Notes under the pieces: generated by a model | The model's input: the letters and a program-made list of their open reading frames with translations, nothing else | What the model was told of the DNA's origin: nothing | The model's database searches: none | Part shown: in pieces, positions 17,267 to 24,941 of the stretch | Numbering within the stretch: the stretch's first letter is position 1 | Layout: each line of letters starts with the position of its first letter | Position numbers and translations under genes: made by a program | DNA from: CAVQHY01 sp963712465 | Lineage (GTDB): Bacteria > Actinomycetota > Thermoleophilia > Gaiellales > Gaiellaceae | DNA length: 64,000 nt | Direction: 5' to 3' | Assembly: GCA_963712465.1 (NCBI GenBank) | Contig: CAVQHY010000006.1 | Coordinates: 1 to 64,000, forward strand

Positions 17267-17419
17267 CTACGCGGCCTTCCGGCTGCGGGCCAGATCCGCC
17301 AGCTCGGCGATCTCCCGCTCGAGCCTCTGCAGCTTGAAGGTGTAGATGACCACGTAGAGCAGGACGACTGCGAGAACGACGAGGTACGCCGCGAAGACGT
17401 ACTTCTCCGACGTGCTCAC
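17267..17419 (-). CDS. ccmD: CcmD-like small membrane protein
   Basis: Fifty-residue protein with one membrane segment (about 9-28) and a charged C-terminal helix (LQRLEREIAELADLARSRK). This is the size and layout of CcmD, which stabilises the CcmABC heme exporter and helps release holo-CcmE. The GTG at 17419 overlaps the ccmC stop in a GTGA junction. Identity rests on size, topology and position rather than sequence, as CcmD is poorly conserved. Confidence 0.7.
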   Translation of the reverse strand: MSTSEKYVFAAYLVVLAVVLLYVVIYTFKLQRLEREIAELADLARSRKAA

Positions 17420-18120
17420 GCGATCGCCTCGCGCAGGTCCCGAAGCCTCCGGTCGAGACGCTTGCCCGCGAGCTCGTTCAGATAGAGAGCGCCCGCAAGC
17501 GCGATCATGCCCACGAGGCAGACGCAGAACGTCAGGAACATGCTTCCGGACATCTGTGGCCCGTCCCGGGTGAAGACGACCGGGTGGATGAAGTTCTCGG
17601 CGAGGCGGATCGCGAGGAAGCTGATCGGGATCAGCACGACGCCGAAGAGTGCGTAGACGGCGGAGAGGTTCGCGCGCCGGGGCCCCGGCTCGGTCGAGTA
17701 GCGGAGCATGAAGTACGCCGAATAGAAGAGGAACAGGACGAGGAAGAGGACGAGCTGGCGCTCGCTCCAGCTCCACCACACGCCCCAGGAGATCTTCGCC
17801 CAGATCGACCCGGTGACCAGCGTGAGGATGCCGAAGATCGTGCCCATGTGAATCGCCGTGTAGCTCTCGAGGTCATAGCGCTCGTTCCTCGTCCAGAGCA
17901 GCCGCAGCGCCTTCCACGCGCCCCAGCCAAAGCAGGCGTACGCGGTCAGGGCGACGGGCACGTGGATGTAGAAGATGCGCTGGCTGAAGCCCTGGTCGAA
18001 GTCCTCCGGCGCCCAGAAGATCGCGAGGGCGATGCCCGAGACGAGGAGCACGAATGCGCCCGCCGCGACCGCGGGGGCGCTGCTATTCCGCCACGACGTA
18101 GTCAAAGCTCGCCCAGGCAA
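17416..18120 (-). CDS. ccmC: Heme exporter protein CcmC
   Basis: Membrane protein of about 234 residues with six hydrophobic segments. The heme-handling WWD-type loop is WGVWWSWSERQLV (about 112-124). Flanking heme-ligand histidines are in FYIHVPVAL and ENFIHPVVF. It delivers heme outside the membrane for c-type cytochrome assembly. Start uncertain: TTG 18120 overlaps ccmB by 38 nt and TTG 18105 by 23 nt; no ATG or GTG is available. The neighbours ccmA, ccmB and ccmD confirm identity. Confidence 0.9.
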   Translation of the reverse strand: MPGRALTTSWRNSSAPAVAAGAFVLLVSGIALAIFWAPEDFDQGFSQRIFYIHVPVALTAYACFGWGAWKALRLLWTRNERYDLESYTAIHMGTIFGILTLVTGSIWAKISWGVWWSWSERQLVLFLVLFLFYSAYFMLRYSTEPGPRRANLSAVYALFGVVLIPISFLAIRLAENFIHPVVFTRDGPQMSGSMFLTFCVCLVGMIALAGALYLNELAGKRLDRRLRDLREAIA

Positions 18121-18724
18121 GTATCGCGAAAATGGCGTCGTACAGGCCCAGGAAGGCGAGGTAGCGGCCCGGATCGTCCGCCACCGTGGCCCCGACGCCG
18201 CCGACGATCACCGGAATCGCGAGCGGGAGAAAGAGGAGCGGCAGGAGCAGCTCCCGCGCGCGACTCGCGGCGGCCATCGCCGCGAGCAACGTCCCCACCG
18301 CGGCGATCCCGAGATCGGCGAGCACGATTCCGGCGACCATCCCAGCCGTCACCGGCTCGAAGAAGAGCGCGTACGCGGGGACGGCGACCACCTCGGCAAG
18401 GGCGAGGAAGACGAGGATCGAGAGCGCCTTTCCGAGCCAGATCGCGCTCCGGTCGCAGGGCGCGAGCACGAGGCCGTCCATCAGCCGCTGGTCGCGCTCG
18501 GCGACGAACGCCCGCGTCAACCCGAGCACGGCCGTGAAGACGATCGCCACCCAGAGCAGGCCGGCCGCGGCGGTATCTGACGAGTCCGACGGCAGAGCGA
18601 AGTGGAAGATGACGAGCGTCGAGAGCACGAACAGCAGCATCGCCGGCAGCGTGTCCCGGGAGCGCAGCTCGAGCAGGAGATCCTTCCTCGCGAGCGCAGC
18701 GACGTCGGTCACATAGCCGTTCAC
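18083..18724 (-). CDS. ccmB: Heme exporter protein CcmB
   Basis: ABC-type membrane subunit of 213 residues with about six hydrophobic segments. Family features are the N-terminal ARKDLLLELRSRD, the VAERDQRLMDGLVLAPCDR segment after helix 2, and LPLLFLPLAIPVIVGG. It pairs with CcmA; ATP hydrolysis by CcmAB releases heme-loaded chaperone. The GTG at 18724 overlaps the ccmA stop (GTGA). Earlier in-frame starts would place a repeat-derived Gly/Arg/Trp tail at the N-terminus and are not used. Confidence 0.92.
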   Translation of the reverse strand: MNGYVTDVAALARKDLLLELRSRDTLPAMLLFVLSTLVIFHFALPSDSSDTAAAGLLWVAIVFTAVLGLTRAFVAERDQRLMDGLVLAPCDRSAIWLGKALSILVFLALAEVVAVPAYALFFEPVTAGMVAGIVLADLGIAAVGTLLAAMAAASRARELLLPLLFLPLAIPVIVGGVGATVADDPGRYLAFLGLYDAIFAILAWASFDYVVAE

Positions 18725-19404
18725 TCGTCTCCCACCACCCCACCCCACGCCCTGCCGGGCGCGGCCCCACCTTCTCCCACCACCCCACCCCACGCCCTGC
18801 CGGGCGCGGCCCCACCGAGCTTCAGCCGCTGCGTCGCGAGCCTCTCGATCCGCTCGGGCTCGTGGCTCGAGACGACGAGCGTCCGCGAGCCCGCCAGGAG
18901 CGCGAGCTCGTCGTCGACGAGCTCGGCGCCCTCAGCGTCGAGAGCCGAGTGCGGCTCGTCGAGCAGGACGAGCCTCGGCTCGTGCAGGAGCGTCCGGCAA
19001 AACGCGAGCCGCTGCTGCATCCCGCGCGAGAACGACCCAACCCGCTGGTGGCGAGCGTGCCAGAGCCCGTAGCGCTCGAGCAGCATCCCGATGCGCTCGC
19101 GGCGCTCGGGCACGCGGTACAGACGCCCGAAGAGCTCGAGGTTCTCCATCGCCGTCAGCTCGCGGTAGACGAGCGGCTCGTGCGCGAGGTAGCCGATCTG
19201 ACCACGCGTGGCCGCGACGTCGATCGTCCCCCCCGTCGGCGCGAGCAACCCGGCGACGAGCTGGAGCAGCGTCGACTTGCCGGAGCCGTTCGGCCCGGTG
19301 AGCAGGAGAACGCCGCCCTCGGCGACGTCGAGATCGAGCCCCAGGATGACGCGCGCCTCGCCGAAGCGACGCTCGAGACCGCGGGCTCTGATCACGGGGC
19401 GCAA
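18721..19404 (-). CDS. ccmA: Cytochrome c maturation ATPase CcmA
   Basis: ABC ATPase of 227 residues: Walker A GPNGSGKST (37-45), signature FSRGMQQRL, Walker B LVLLDEPHSALD, and the switch His in SSHEPERIE. It powers CcmB. The last 31 residues are two copies of the 15-residue unit GGAAPGRAWGGVVGE/D plus a final residue, produced by a 45-bp tandem duplication (18728-18816). This is not part of any ABC fold. Start is TTG 19404 (GTG 19395 is possible), 1 nt past the prenyltransferase stop. Confidence 0.92.
   Translation of the reverse strand: MRPVIRARGLERRFGEARVILGLDLDVAEGGVLLLTGPNGSGKSTLLQLVAGLLAPTGGTIDVAATRGQIGYLAHEPLVYRELTAMENLELFGRLYRVPERRERIGMLLERYGLWHARHQRVGSFSRGMQQRLAFCRTLLHEPRLVLLDEPHSALDAEGAELVDDELALLAGSRTLVVSSHEPERIERLATQRLKLGGAAPGRAWGGVVGEGGAAPGRAWGGVVGDE
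18728..18816 (-). repeat. 45-bp tandem duplication at the ccmA 3' end
   Basis: Copies at 18728-18772 and 18773-18816 are almost identical and keep the reading frame, adding 15 residues per copy. Each holds the hairpin CGCCC-TGCC-GGGCG. The same G-rich element type, with loop TGAC, forms the hemA tail 3.5 kb away. This suggests a dispersed palindromic repeat that inserts at gene ends and has locally duplicated. Confidence 0.85.
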
Positions 19405-19405
19405 C

Positions 19406-20269
19406 TCATACGAGCACGTCCGCGAGCACGAAGCCGAAGAACGCGAGCGAGATCACGCCGTTCATCGTGAAGAACGCGGCGTCGAGACGGCGCCAGTCGC
19501 GCGGCGACACGAGCGACTGCTCCCAGCCGAGCAGGAGCGCGACCACCGCCACGCCCGCCCAGTAGAGGCCGCCGACGGTGAGCCCGAGGCCGGTGGCGAC
19601 GAGCAGGACGACCGCAACGAGATGGCACGCGCGCGAGGCGACGAAAGCCGCCGCCGTCCCGAAGCGCGCGGGGAGCGAGTGCAGGCGCTCGATGCGGTCG
19701 TGCTCGAGATCGAAGAGCGCGTAGAGGATGTCGAAGCCGGCGACCCAGAGCGCGACGGCACCCCAGAGCGTCCATGCGGGCCAGGGGAGCTCGCCGGTCA
19801 CCGCCGCCCACGCTCCGAGCGGCGCCAGCCCGAGCACCGCGCCAAGCCAGAAGTGGCACAGCCAGGTCGCACGCTTCAGGTACGGGTAGACGACGAAGCC
19901 GGCGACCGGGATCGGCCAGAGCCACCGCACGAGCGGATCGAGCTGCCACACCGCCACGAGAAAGAGCGCGAGCGAGCCGAGGCAGAAGAGGACGACCTGC
20001 CAGCGCAGAAGAGCGCCGCGGGGAATCTCCCGGCCAGCCGTGCGTGGGTTGCGCGCGTCGATTCCCGCGTCGATGAGCCGGTTCAGGGCCATCGCCAGCG
20101 AGCGGGCTCCCACCATCGCGACCGTGACCCAGACGAGGTCGTGCGCGCTCGGGACGCCGTCGACCGCGAGGAAGGCGCCGACGTAGGCGAACGGCAGGGC
20201 GAAGACCGTGTGCTCGATCTTGACGAGCGACGCGAACAGCCTCGGGTAGCGGAGGAGCGCTTCGGCCAC
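19406..20269 (-). CDS. UbiA-family prenyltransferase, probably MqnP (menaquinone)
   Basis: Integral membrane enzyme of 287 residues with about eight helices. The first Asp-rich motif is NRLIDAGIDARNPRTAGRE (63-81) and the second DILYALFDLEHDRIERLHS (around 180-198), which together bind Mg-prenyl diphosphate. The overall pattern, including RTAGREIPRG and HSLPARFG, fits the 4-hydroxybenzoate/MqnP branch. In actinomycetes using the futalosine route this enzyme prenylates the naphthoate. No other menaquinone gene is in the window, so the exact substrate is inference. Confidence 0.85.
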   Translation of the reverse strand: MAEALLRYPRLFASLVKIEHTVFALPFAYVGAFLAVDGVPSAHDLVWVTVAMVGARSLAMALNRLIDAGIDARNPRTAGREIPRGALLRWQVVLFCLGSLALFLVAVWQLDPLVRWLWPIPVAGFVVYPYLKRATWLCHFWLGAVLGLAPLGAWAAVTGELPWPAWTLWGAVALWVAGFDILYALFDLEHDRIERLHSLPARFGTAAAFVASRACHLVAVVLLVATGLGLTVGGLYWAGVAVVALLLGWEQSLVSPRDWRRLDAAFFTMNGVISLAFFGFVLADVLV

Positions 20270-20278
20270 GGACGAGAC

Positions 20279-20776
20279 CTAGCTCTGCACGTGCGCGGTC
20301 GGCTCGTCCGCAATCAGCTCGAGCGCATGGGAGAGCGCGGGCGCGAGCACGGCGAACCCGTCACGGCAGCCGCCGGGAGAGCCCGGCAGGTTGACGACGA
20401 GCGTGGCCCCGAGAACTCCTGCCACGGCGCGTGAGAGCAGCCCGTGGGGCGTCCTGGCGATCGAGTCGGCGCGAATCGCCTGTGCGATCCCAGGCGCCTC
20501 GCGCTCGATCACGTCCCGGGTCGCCTCCGGGGTGACGTCGCGCGGCGCCACGCCGGTCCCCCCGGTCGTCAGCACGAGGCGCACCTCGTAGGAGAGCTCG
20601 CGGATTGCAGCCGCGATCGTGTCCCGCTCGTCGGGAACCACCCGGCGGATCACCTCGTACCCCTCTCCGGCCAGGAGCTCAGCGAGGGCATTGCCGGAGC
20701 GGTCCTCGCGCGTCCCGTGGTGGACGCCGTCGGAGATCGTCAGGACGGCGGCTCTCAATCGACCCTCACCGCCCAC
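20279..20776 (-). CDS. mog: Molybdopterin adenylyltransferase (MogA/MoaB family)
   Basis: Protein of 165 residues. LTTGGTGVAPRDVTPEA is the MPT-binding motif and NLPGSPGGCRDGF the second conserved loop; the N-terminal AAVLTISDGVHHGTREDRSG is typical. It adenylylates molybdopterin before metal insertion. Start is GTG 20776; TTG 20758, with GGTGAGG just upstream, is an alternative that would drop six residues. It follows moaC by 15 nt, so two molybdenum-cofactor genes are linked, with moeA 10 kb away. Confidence 0.9.
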   Translation of the reverse strand: MGGEGRLRAAVLTISDGVHHGTREDRSGNALAELLAGEGYEVIRRVVPDERDTIAAAIRELSYEVRLVLTTGGTGVAPRDVTPEATRDVIEREAPGIAQAIRADSIARTPHGLLSRAVAGVLGATLVVNLPGSPGGCRDGFAVLAPALSHALELIADEPTAHVQS

Positions 20777-20791
20777 CGCCGCCTTTGACCC

Positions 20792-21229
20792 TCACGTGGG
20801 TTCCTTGGTCTTCTCGACGAGCCGCACCTCGCCGATGACCATCTCCCCGTCGATTGCCTTGGCCATGTCGTAGACAGTAAGCGCAGCCACGGAGGCAGCG
20901 GTCAGAGCCTCCATCTCGACTCCGGTCTGCGCCGTCGTCTCGGCACTCGCCTCGATCGCGACGCCGCCGTCGGCCGGCTCGACCCGCACCTCGACAAGCG
21001 TCAGGGGGAGCGGGTGGCAGAGGGGGATCAGCTCGGCAGTACGCTTCGCCGCCATGATCCCGGCGAGCTGCGCCGTCGTCAGCGCGTCGCCCTTGGGCAG
21101 CGCGTCGATCGCGGCAACCGTCTCCGCTCGCATCGACACGAATGCGCGGGCTACCGCGCGTCGTCGCGAGAGGGGCTTCGAGCCGACGTCCACCATGCGA
21201 ACGTTGCCCGAAGTGTCAACGTGGCTCAG
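20792..21229 (-). CDS. moaC: Cyclic pyranopterin monophosphate synthase accessory protein MoaC (CTG start proposed)
   Basis: Protein of 145 residues: LSHVDTSGNVRMVDVGSK at the N-terminus, KRTAELIPLCHPLPLT and GVEMEALTAASVAALTVYDM further on. It completes cPMP formation with MoaA. Homology begins at LSHVD, where the only candidate is CTG 21229, overlapping the otsA stop as CTGA. No ATG, GTG or TTG lies in frame between the far upstream region and ATG 21196, which would remove conserved residues. Translational coupling to otsA through CTG initiation is the simplest reading. Confidence 0.88.
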   Translation of the reverse strand: MSHVDTSGNVRMVDVGSKPLSRRRAVARAFVSMRAETVAAIDALPKGDALTTAQLAGIMAAKRTAELIPLCHPLPLTLVEVRVEPADGGVAIEASAETTAQTGVEMEALTAASVAALTVYDMAKAIDGEMVIGEVRLVEKTKEPT

Positions 21230-22725
21230 ACCTTGGTCGTCGATGCCCCAAGTGTAGAGCCGGTACGCCCTCGGGCCGCATCGAGATCGTCGAGCTGGAG
21301 CCGGATCCAGCGGGCGATGTCGTGCTCGCGCACATGGCGGCGGATCGACTCGAGCCGCCGGTGCCGCTCTTCCTCGGCCATCGTCAGCGCCTGATGGATC
21401 GCGTCCGCCTGGCCGGCGACGTCGAACGGATTGACGGTGATCGCCCACGGGCCGAGCTCCGCGTGCGCACCCGCGTTCTCGGACAGGATCAGAACGCCCC
21501 CGCGCGCGTTCACGAGCGGCGCCTCCTTCGCAACGAGATTCATGCCGTCGAAGATCGCGTTGACCAGCAGGGCGTCGTACTGCTTGTAGGCGGCGACCGA
21601 CTGCAGGAAGTTGTCCTGGATCTGGAGGTCGATCGGCGACCAGCCGTCGGCCTGGAAGTGATCGTTGACGCGCCGTGCCTCGCGCTGAATCGCTCCGAGG
21701 TACTCGGCGTACTCGGGGATGTCCTGGCGCGACGGATCGAGCAGGGTCAGCATGACCACGCGGCCGTGCACCTCCGGATGCGCCTCGAGGAAGATCTCGA
21801 ACGCACGGAATCCGCGAACGACGTTCTTCGACGGATCGGTCCGGTCGACGCGGAGGACGAGTAGCTCCGGGCGCTCCGCGACGATCCGCTCCTCCTCACT
21901 GCGCACGGCCTCGCTCGCGGCCAGCTCCTCGAACTCGACCGGATCGACCGAGATCGGCCGCGTGTGCACGTCGACGACCCGGCCGCCGATGCGAACCCGG
22001 CCCCCGTCGAAGTCGGCCGCGGCGCCGACGATGTCCTCGCAGCAGCGCAGGAAGTTGAGCCGCCACCGGGCGGTCTGGAAGCTGACGACGTCATTGGCCA
22101 GGATCCCTTCGTGGAGAGCCCGGCGAATCGGCTCCGGAAGCACGCGCCAGTAGTCGGGCTGGGGCCACGGGATGTGGACGAAATGCGAGAGTGTCGCGTC
22201 GGGAACCCGCTCCCGCACCAGCGCCGGCGCGATGTAGAGGTGGTAGTCGTGGAAGAAGACCGCAGCTTCGGGCTCGCGCTCGAGCTCGTCCACGACCGCG
22301 GCCGCGAACGCGCGATTGACCGCGACATAGCCCTCCGCCCAGGCGTGGTGGAGCCCGTGGTCGACGTCCGGGGCGCGGGCGAGCGCCCAGAGATAGTGCT
22401 GGGCGAACCACAGGGTGGGATTCGCGATCACGTTGTAGTACCAGTCGTATGCCTGAGGCTCGTGCCGAACGAGCCGGAGCCGGTACGGCGATCCGTCGCG
22501 GGCCGTCTCGTCGACGGGAAGCCCTCCGGATTCGACCGCGACCGCTGCGTCCTCCTCTGACATCGCGCTCGCGACCCAGGTGACGTCGTGGCCCTCGACC
22601 AGGCTCCTGAGGGCCGTCACGAGGCCGCCCCCTCCACGCCGAGCGACCCGTTCGTCGGCGACGTCGCGACCGTATGACACAGGGCCTCGGTTCGAGACGA
22701 CGATCAGCTTCCGGCGCCGGCTCAC
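21226..22725 (-). CDS. otsA: Trehalose-6-phosphate synthase (GT20)
   Basis: Protein of 499 residues, cytoplasmic. N-terminal IVVSNRGPV and the Gly-rich GGGGLVTALRSL bind the nucleotide sugar. HDYHLYIAPALVRERVPD, HFVHIPWPQPDYWRVLPE and FDGMNLVAKEAPLVN are classic GT20 motifs. It makes trehalose-6-phosphate from a nucleotide-glucose and glucose-6-phosphate. ATG start. It lies downstream of a TreT-like glycosyltransferase; no OtsB phosphatase is visible in the window. Confidence 0.93.
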   Translation of the reverse strand: MSRRRKLIVVSNRGPVSYGRDVADERVARRGGGGLVTALRSLVEGHDVTWVASAMSEEDAAVAVESGGLPVDETARDGSPYRLRLVRHEPQAYDWYYNVIANPTLWFAQHYLWALARAPDVDHGLHHAWAEGYVAVNRAFAAAVVDELEREPEAAVFFHDYHLYIAPALVRERVPDATLSHFVHIPWPQPDYWRVLPEPIRRALHEGILANDVVSFQTARWRLNFLRCCEDIVGAAADFDGGRVRIGGRVVDVHTRPISVDPVEFEELAASEAVRSEEERIVAERPELLVLRVDRTDPSKNVVRGFRAFEIFLEAHPEVHGRVVMLTLLDPSRQDIPEYAEYLGAIQREARRVNDHFQADGWSPIDLQIQDNFLQSVAAYKQYDALLVNAIFDGMNLVAKEAPLVNARGGVLILSENAGAHAELGPWAITVNPFDVAGQADAIHQALTMAEEERHRRLESIRRHVREHDIARWIRLQLDDLDAARGRTGSTLGASTTKV

Positions 22726-22755
22726 CCCAGCCAGACTACCGAGGGTGGAGCGAAA

Positions 22756-24042
22756 TCAGGCGGCGGCCCGGCCCGCGACCACGAGCGAGTCCGAGCCCGC
22801 ATCGTTCCCGTTCAGACGATTGAAGAGGGCGAGCCAGTCGCGGAGGAGCCTGGGCGTGAGATAGTGCGTGCGAACGTGCTCTTTGCCACGAAGTGCCATC
22901 GCACGGGCGTGCCCGGAGTTGGCGAGCACCTCGCTGCACGCGTCGGCGCACTCGGCGACGGATTCGACGAGGAAGCCCGTCGAGCGGTCCTGGATCTGAT
23001 CGACGATTCCGCCCGCACGCCCTGCCACGATCGGCCGCGCCTTCCACAGCGCCTCCGTGACCGTGAGCCCGAACCCCTCCCGGATCGACTTTTGCACGAG
23101 CACGTCGGAGTGCACCTGGAAGGCGTTCACCTCGATCGAGCCCACGTTGTTCAGATTGGAGAGGATGAAGACATCCGGATCTCCTTCGGCGGCGGCGACG
23201 GTCTGGTTGTAGTAGTCCCAGCCCTCGGGGTCGTCGTGGGCCATCGATCCGACGAGCGCGAGCTGCAGCCCGGGATGACGCTTGCGCACGAGCCGCCAGG
23301 CCTCGATCACGCCCACGGGGTCCTTCCACGGGTCGAAGCGCGAGACCTGCGTCATCAGCGGCCGCTCGACGTCGATTGCGAACTGGTCGAGGATGTAGGC
23401 GGCGTCCTCGGCGGACAGAGCCATGTTCTTGGGGGCGAGCGGGTCGATCGCCGGGGGCCAGATGTACGAAGGAGGGATCCCGGCGGCGGGCGGGACGTAC
23501 TCGCGGCGGTGGTACACCATCGCGTCGTAACGAGCCATCCACGGCAACAGGAACTCGAGCACCTCGTCGTTCGGCGTCGAGAGGTCGATGTGGATGCGGC
23601 AGATCCAGTGCTGTGCGAGGCCGCGAGCGTGCTCGACGACCGCGAGCGGCTGCGGATCGTGGACGATGACGAAGTCGAACTCGTCTTCGAGCGCCGCCGC
23701 GTTGAGCGCGTTGTAGCGGCGGAAGATCTCCTGCTGGGCATCCGTCAGGCTGCGCGGGTCGCCCTGGAGCGCGTTGTGGATCGTCTTCGTGACCTCGAAG
23801 AACTCGTCCTGTCCGAAAATCACCCGCCATTCGGCGTCGAGGCCGGCGTCGCGCATCAGCGGCACGAGCGTGTAGTTGATCTCCGCGACGCCGCCGCCGT
23901 AGGCGGTGGCGGAGAGATGGAGCACCCGCTTGCCCTGGAGAGGCTCCGCCAGCGTGCGGATCTGATCTCTCAGCGCCGCGCCCGAGAGCGTCGCGTAGTC
24001 GGCGAGCGACTTGTGGGCAGGCGTGACGTGCTGGAGCTGCAC
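22756..24042 (-). CDS. treT: Trehalose synthase TreT-like glycosyltransferase (GT4)
   Basis: GT4 protein of 428 residues. The N-terminal HLSATAYGGGVAEINYTLVP and CRIHIDLSTPNDEV are typical of TreT, which joins nucleotide-glucose and glucose directly to trehalose, reversibly. The GT-B donor site is REGFGLTVTEALWKARPIV. GTG 24042 is chosen because it is 11 nt after the methyltransferase stop and just before conserved sequence; longer reading would overlap that gene. Together with otsA this gives two distinct routes to trehalose. Trehalose phosphorylase is an alternative assignment. Confidence 0.88.
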   Translation of the reverse strand: MQLQHVTPAHKSLADYATLSGAALRDQIRTLAEPLQGKRVLHLSATAYGGGVAEINYTLVPLMRDAGLDAEWRVIFGQDEFFEVTKTIHNALQGDPRSLTDAQQEIFRRYNALNAAALEDEFDFVIVHDPQPLAVVEHARGLAQHWICRIHIDLSTPNDEVLEFLLPWMARYDAMVYHRREYVPPAAGIPPSYIWPPAIDPLAPKNMALSAEDAAYILDQFAIDVERPLMTQVSRFDPWKDPVGVIEAWRLVRKRHPGLQLALVGSMAHDDPEGWDYYNQTVAAAEGDPDVFILSNLNNVGSIEVNAFQVHSDVLVQKSIREGFGLTVTEALWKARPIVAGRAGGIVDQIQDRSTGFLVESVAECADACSEVLANSGHARAMALRGKEHVRTHYLTPRLLRDWLALFNRLNGNDAGSDSLVVAGRAAA

Positions 24043-24053
24043 CGGCTCGCAGG

Positions 24054-24941
24054 TTACCCGGCGCGCTGACGGGTATTCGCGCCAACACGCGCTCGAAAGC
24101 CGCGTGACTCGATCCGCTCGCTCGCCACCCGGACGGCCTCCGGGCTCTCGTCCACGAGCACGTAGCGGCGCCCGAGTCCGGCCGCGACGACACCGAGCGT
24201 TCCCGAGCCGGCGAAGCAGTCGAGACACCAGTCACCGGGGCGAGAGGAAGCCTGCACGATCCGACGGACGATTCCCTCGGGCTTCTGCGTCGGGTAGCCC
24301 GTCTTCTCGCGGCCCGTCGGCGAGACGATCGTGTGCCACCAGACGTCGGTCGGGAGCTTGCCGCGCGCGACCTGCTCGGCCGTCACGAGCCCTGGTGCCA
24401 TGTAGGGCTCTCGCTCGACCGCCTCGGAATCGAAGAAGTACCGGTCGGGGTCGCGCACGTAGACGAGGATCGTGTCGTGCTTTGCTGGCCATCGCCGTTT
24501 CGGCTTCGCGCCGTAGTCGTAAGCCCAGATGATCTCGTTGAGAAAGCACTCGGGGCCGAACAGCCCGTCGAGGAGCAGCTTGCAGGTGTGAGCCTCCCGG
24601 TAGTCGAGGTGGAGGTAGAGCGTGCCCGAGTCAGCGAGAACCCGATGGATCTCGGCGAGTCGAGGCTCGAGGAAGGCGAGGTAATCATCGAAGGCGTCCG
24701 CGAAGCGGGACTCTGCGAGCAGGCGCGAGCGGTAGCGGCGGCCTGCGAACCCGATCCGATCGCCGCCCTGATCGGCACTCGTCTCGAGCGTTCGTCGCAC
24801 GCGGTCGGCGCCCGTGTTGAAGGGCGGGTCGACGTACACGAGCTGGAAGCTGCCATCCGCGTAGCGTGGAAGCACGTCGAGGTTGTCTCCGAGCACGATC
24901 TCGTCGGAGACCGGCGGCCGGGGCGCCCCCTGCCCGGCCAC
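24054..24941 (-). CDS. Orphan DNA methyltransferase (beta class, probably N6-adenine)
   Basis: Protein of 295 residues. The catalytic motif DPPFNTG lies about 36 residues from the N-terminus, and SAM motif FAGSGTLG near the C-terminus, giving motif order IV then I as in beta-class enzymes. KTGYPTQKPEGIVRRI is a typical connector. It methylates an exocyclic amine in a short DNA site; the target cannot be read here. No restriction enzyme is adjacent, so it may act in regulation or replication, as CcrM-like enzymes do. GTG start overlaps the DegP TAG stop by one base. Confidence 0.88.
   Translation of the reverse strand: MAGQGAPRPPVSDEIVLGDNLDVLPRYADGSFQLVYVDPPFNTGADRVRRTLETSADQGGDRIGFAGRRYRSRLLAESRFADAFDDYLAFLEPRLAEIHRVLADSGTLYLHLDYREAHTCKLLLDGLFGPECFLNEIIWAYDYGAKPKRRWPAKHDTILVYVRDPDRYFFDSEAVEREPYMAPGLVTAEQVARGKLPTDVWWHTIVSPTGREKTGYPTQKPEGIVRRIVQASSRPGDWCLDCFAGSGTLGVVAAGLGRRYVLVDESPEAVRVASERIESRGFRARVGANTRQRAG

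Noticed and set aside
18083..18815. Longer CcmB starting in the tandem repeat
   Set aside because: The added N-terminus would be only repeat-derived Gly, Arg and Trp; GTG 18724 in a GTGA overlap fits the family start.
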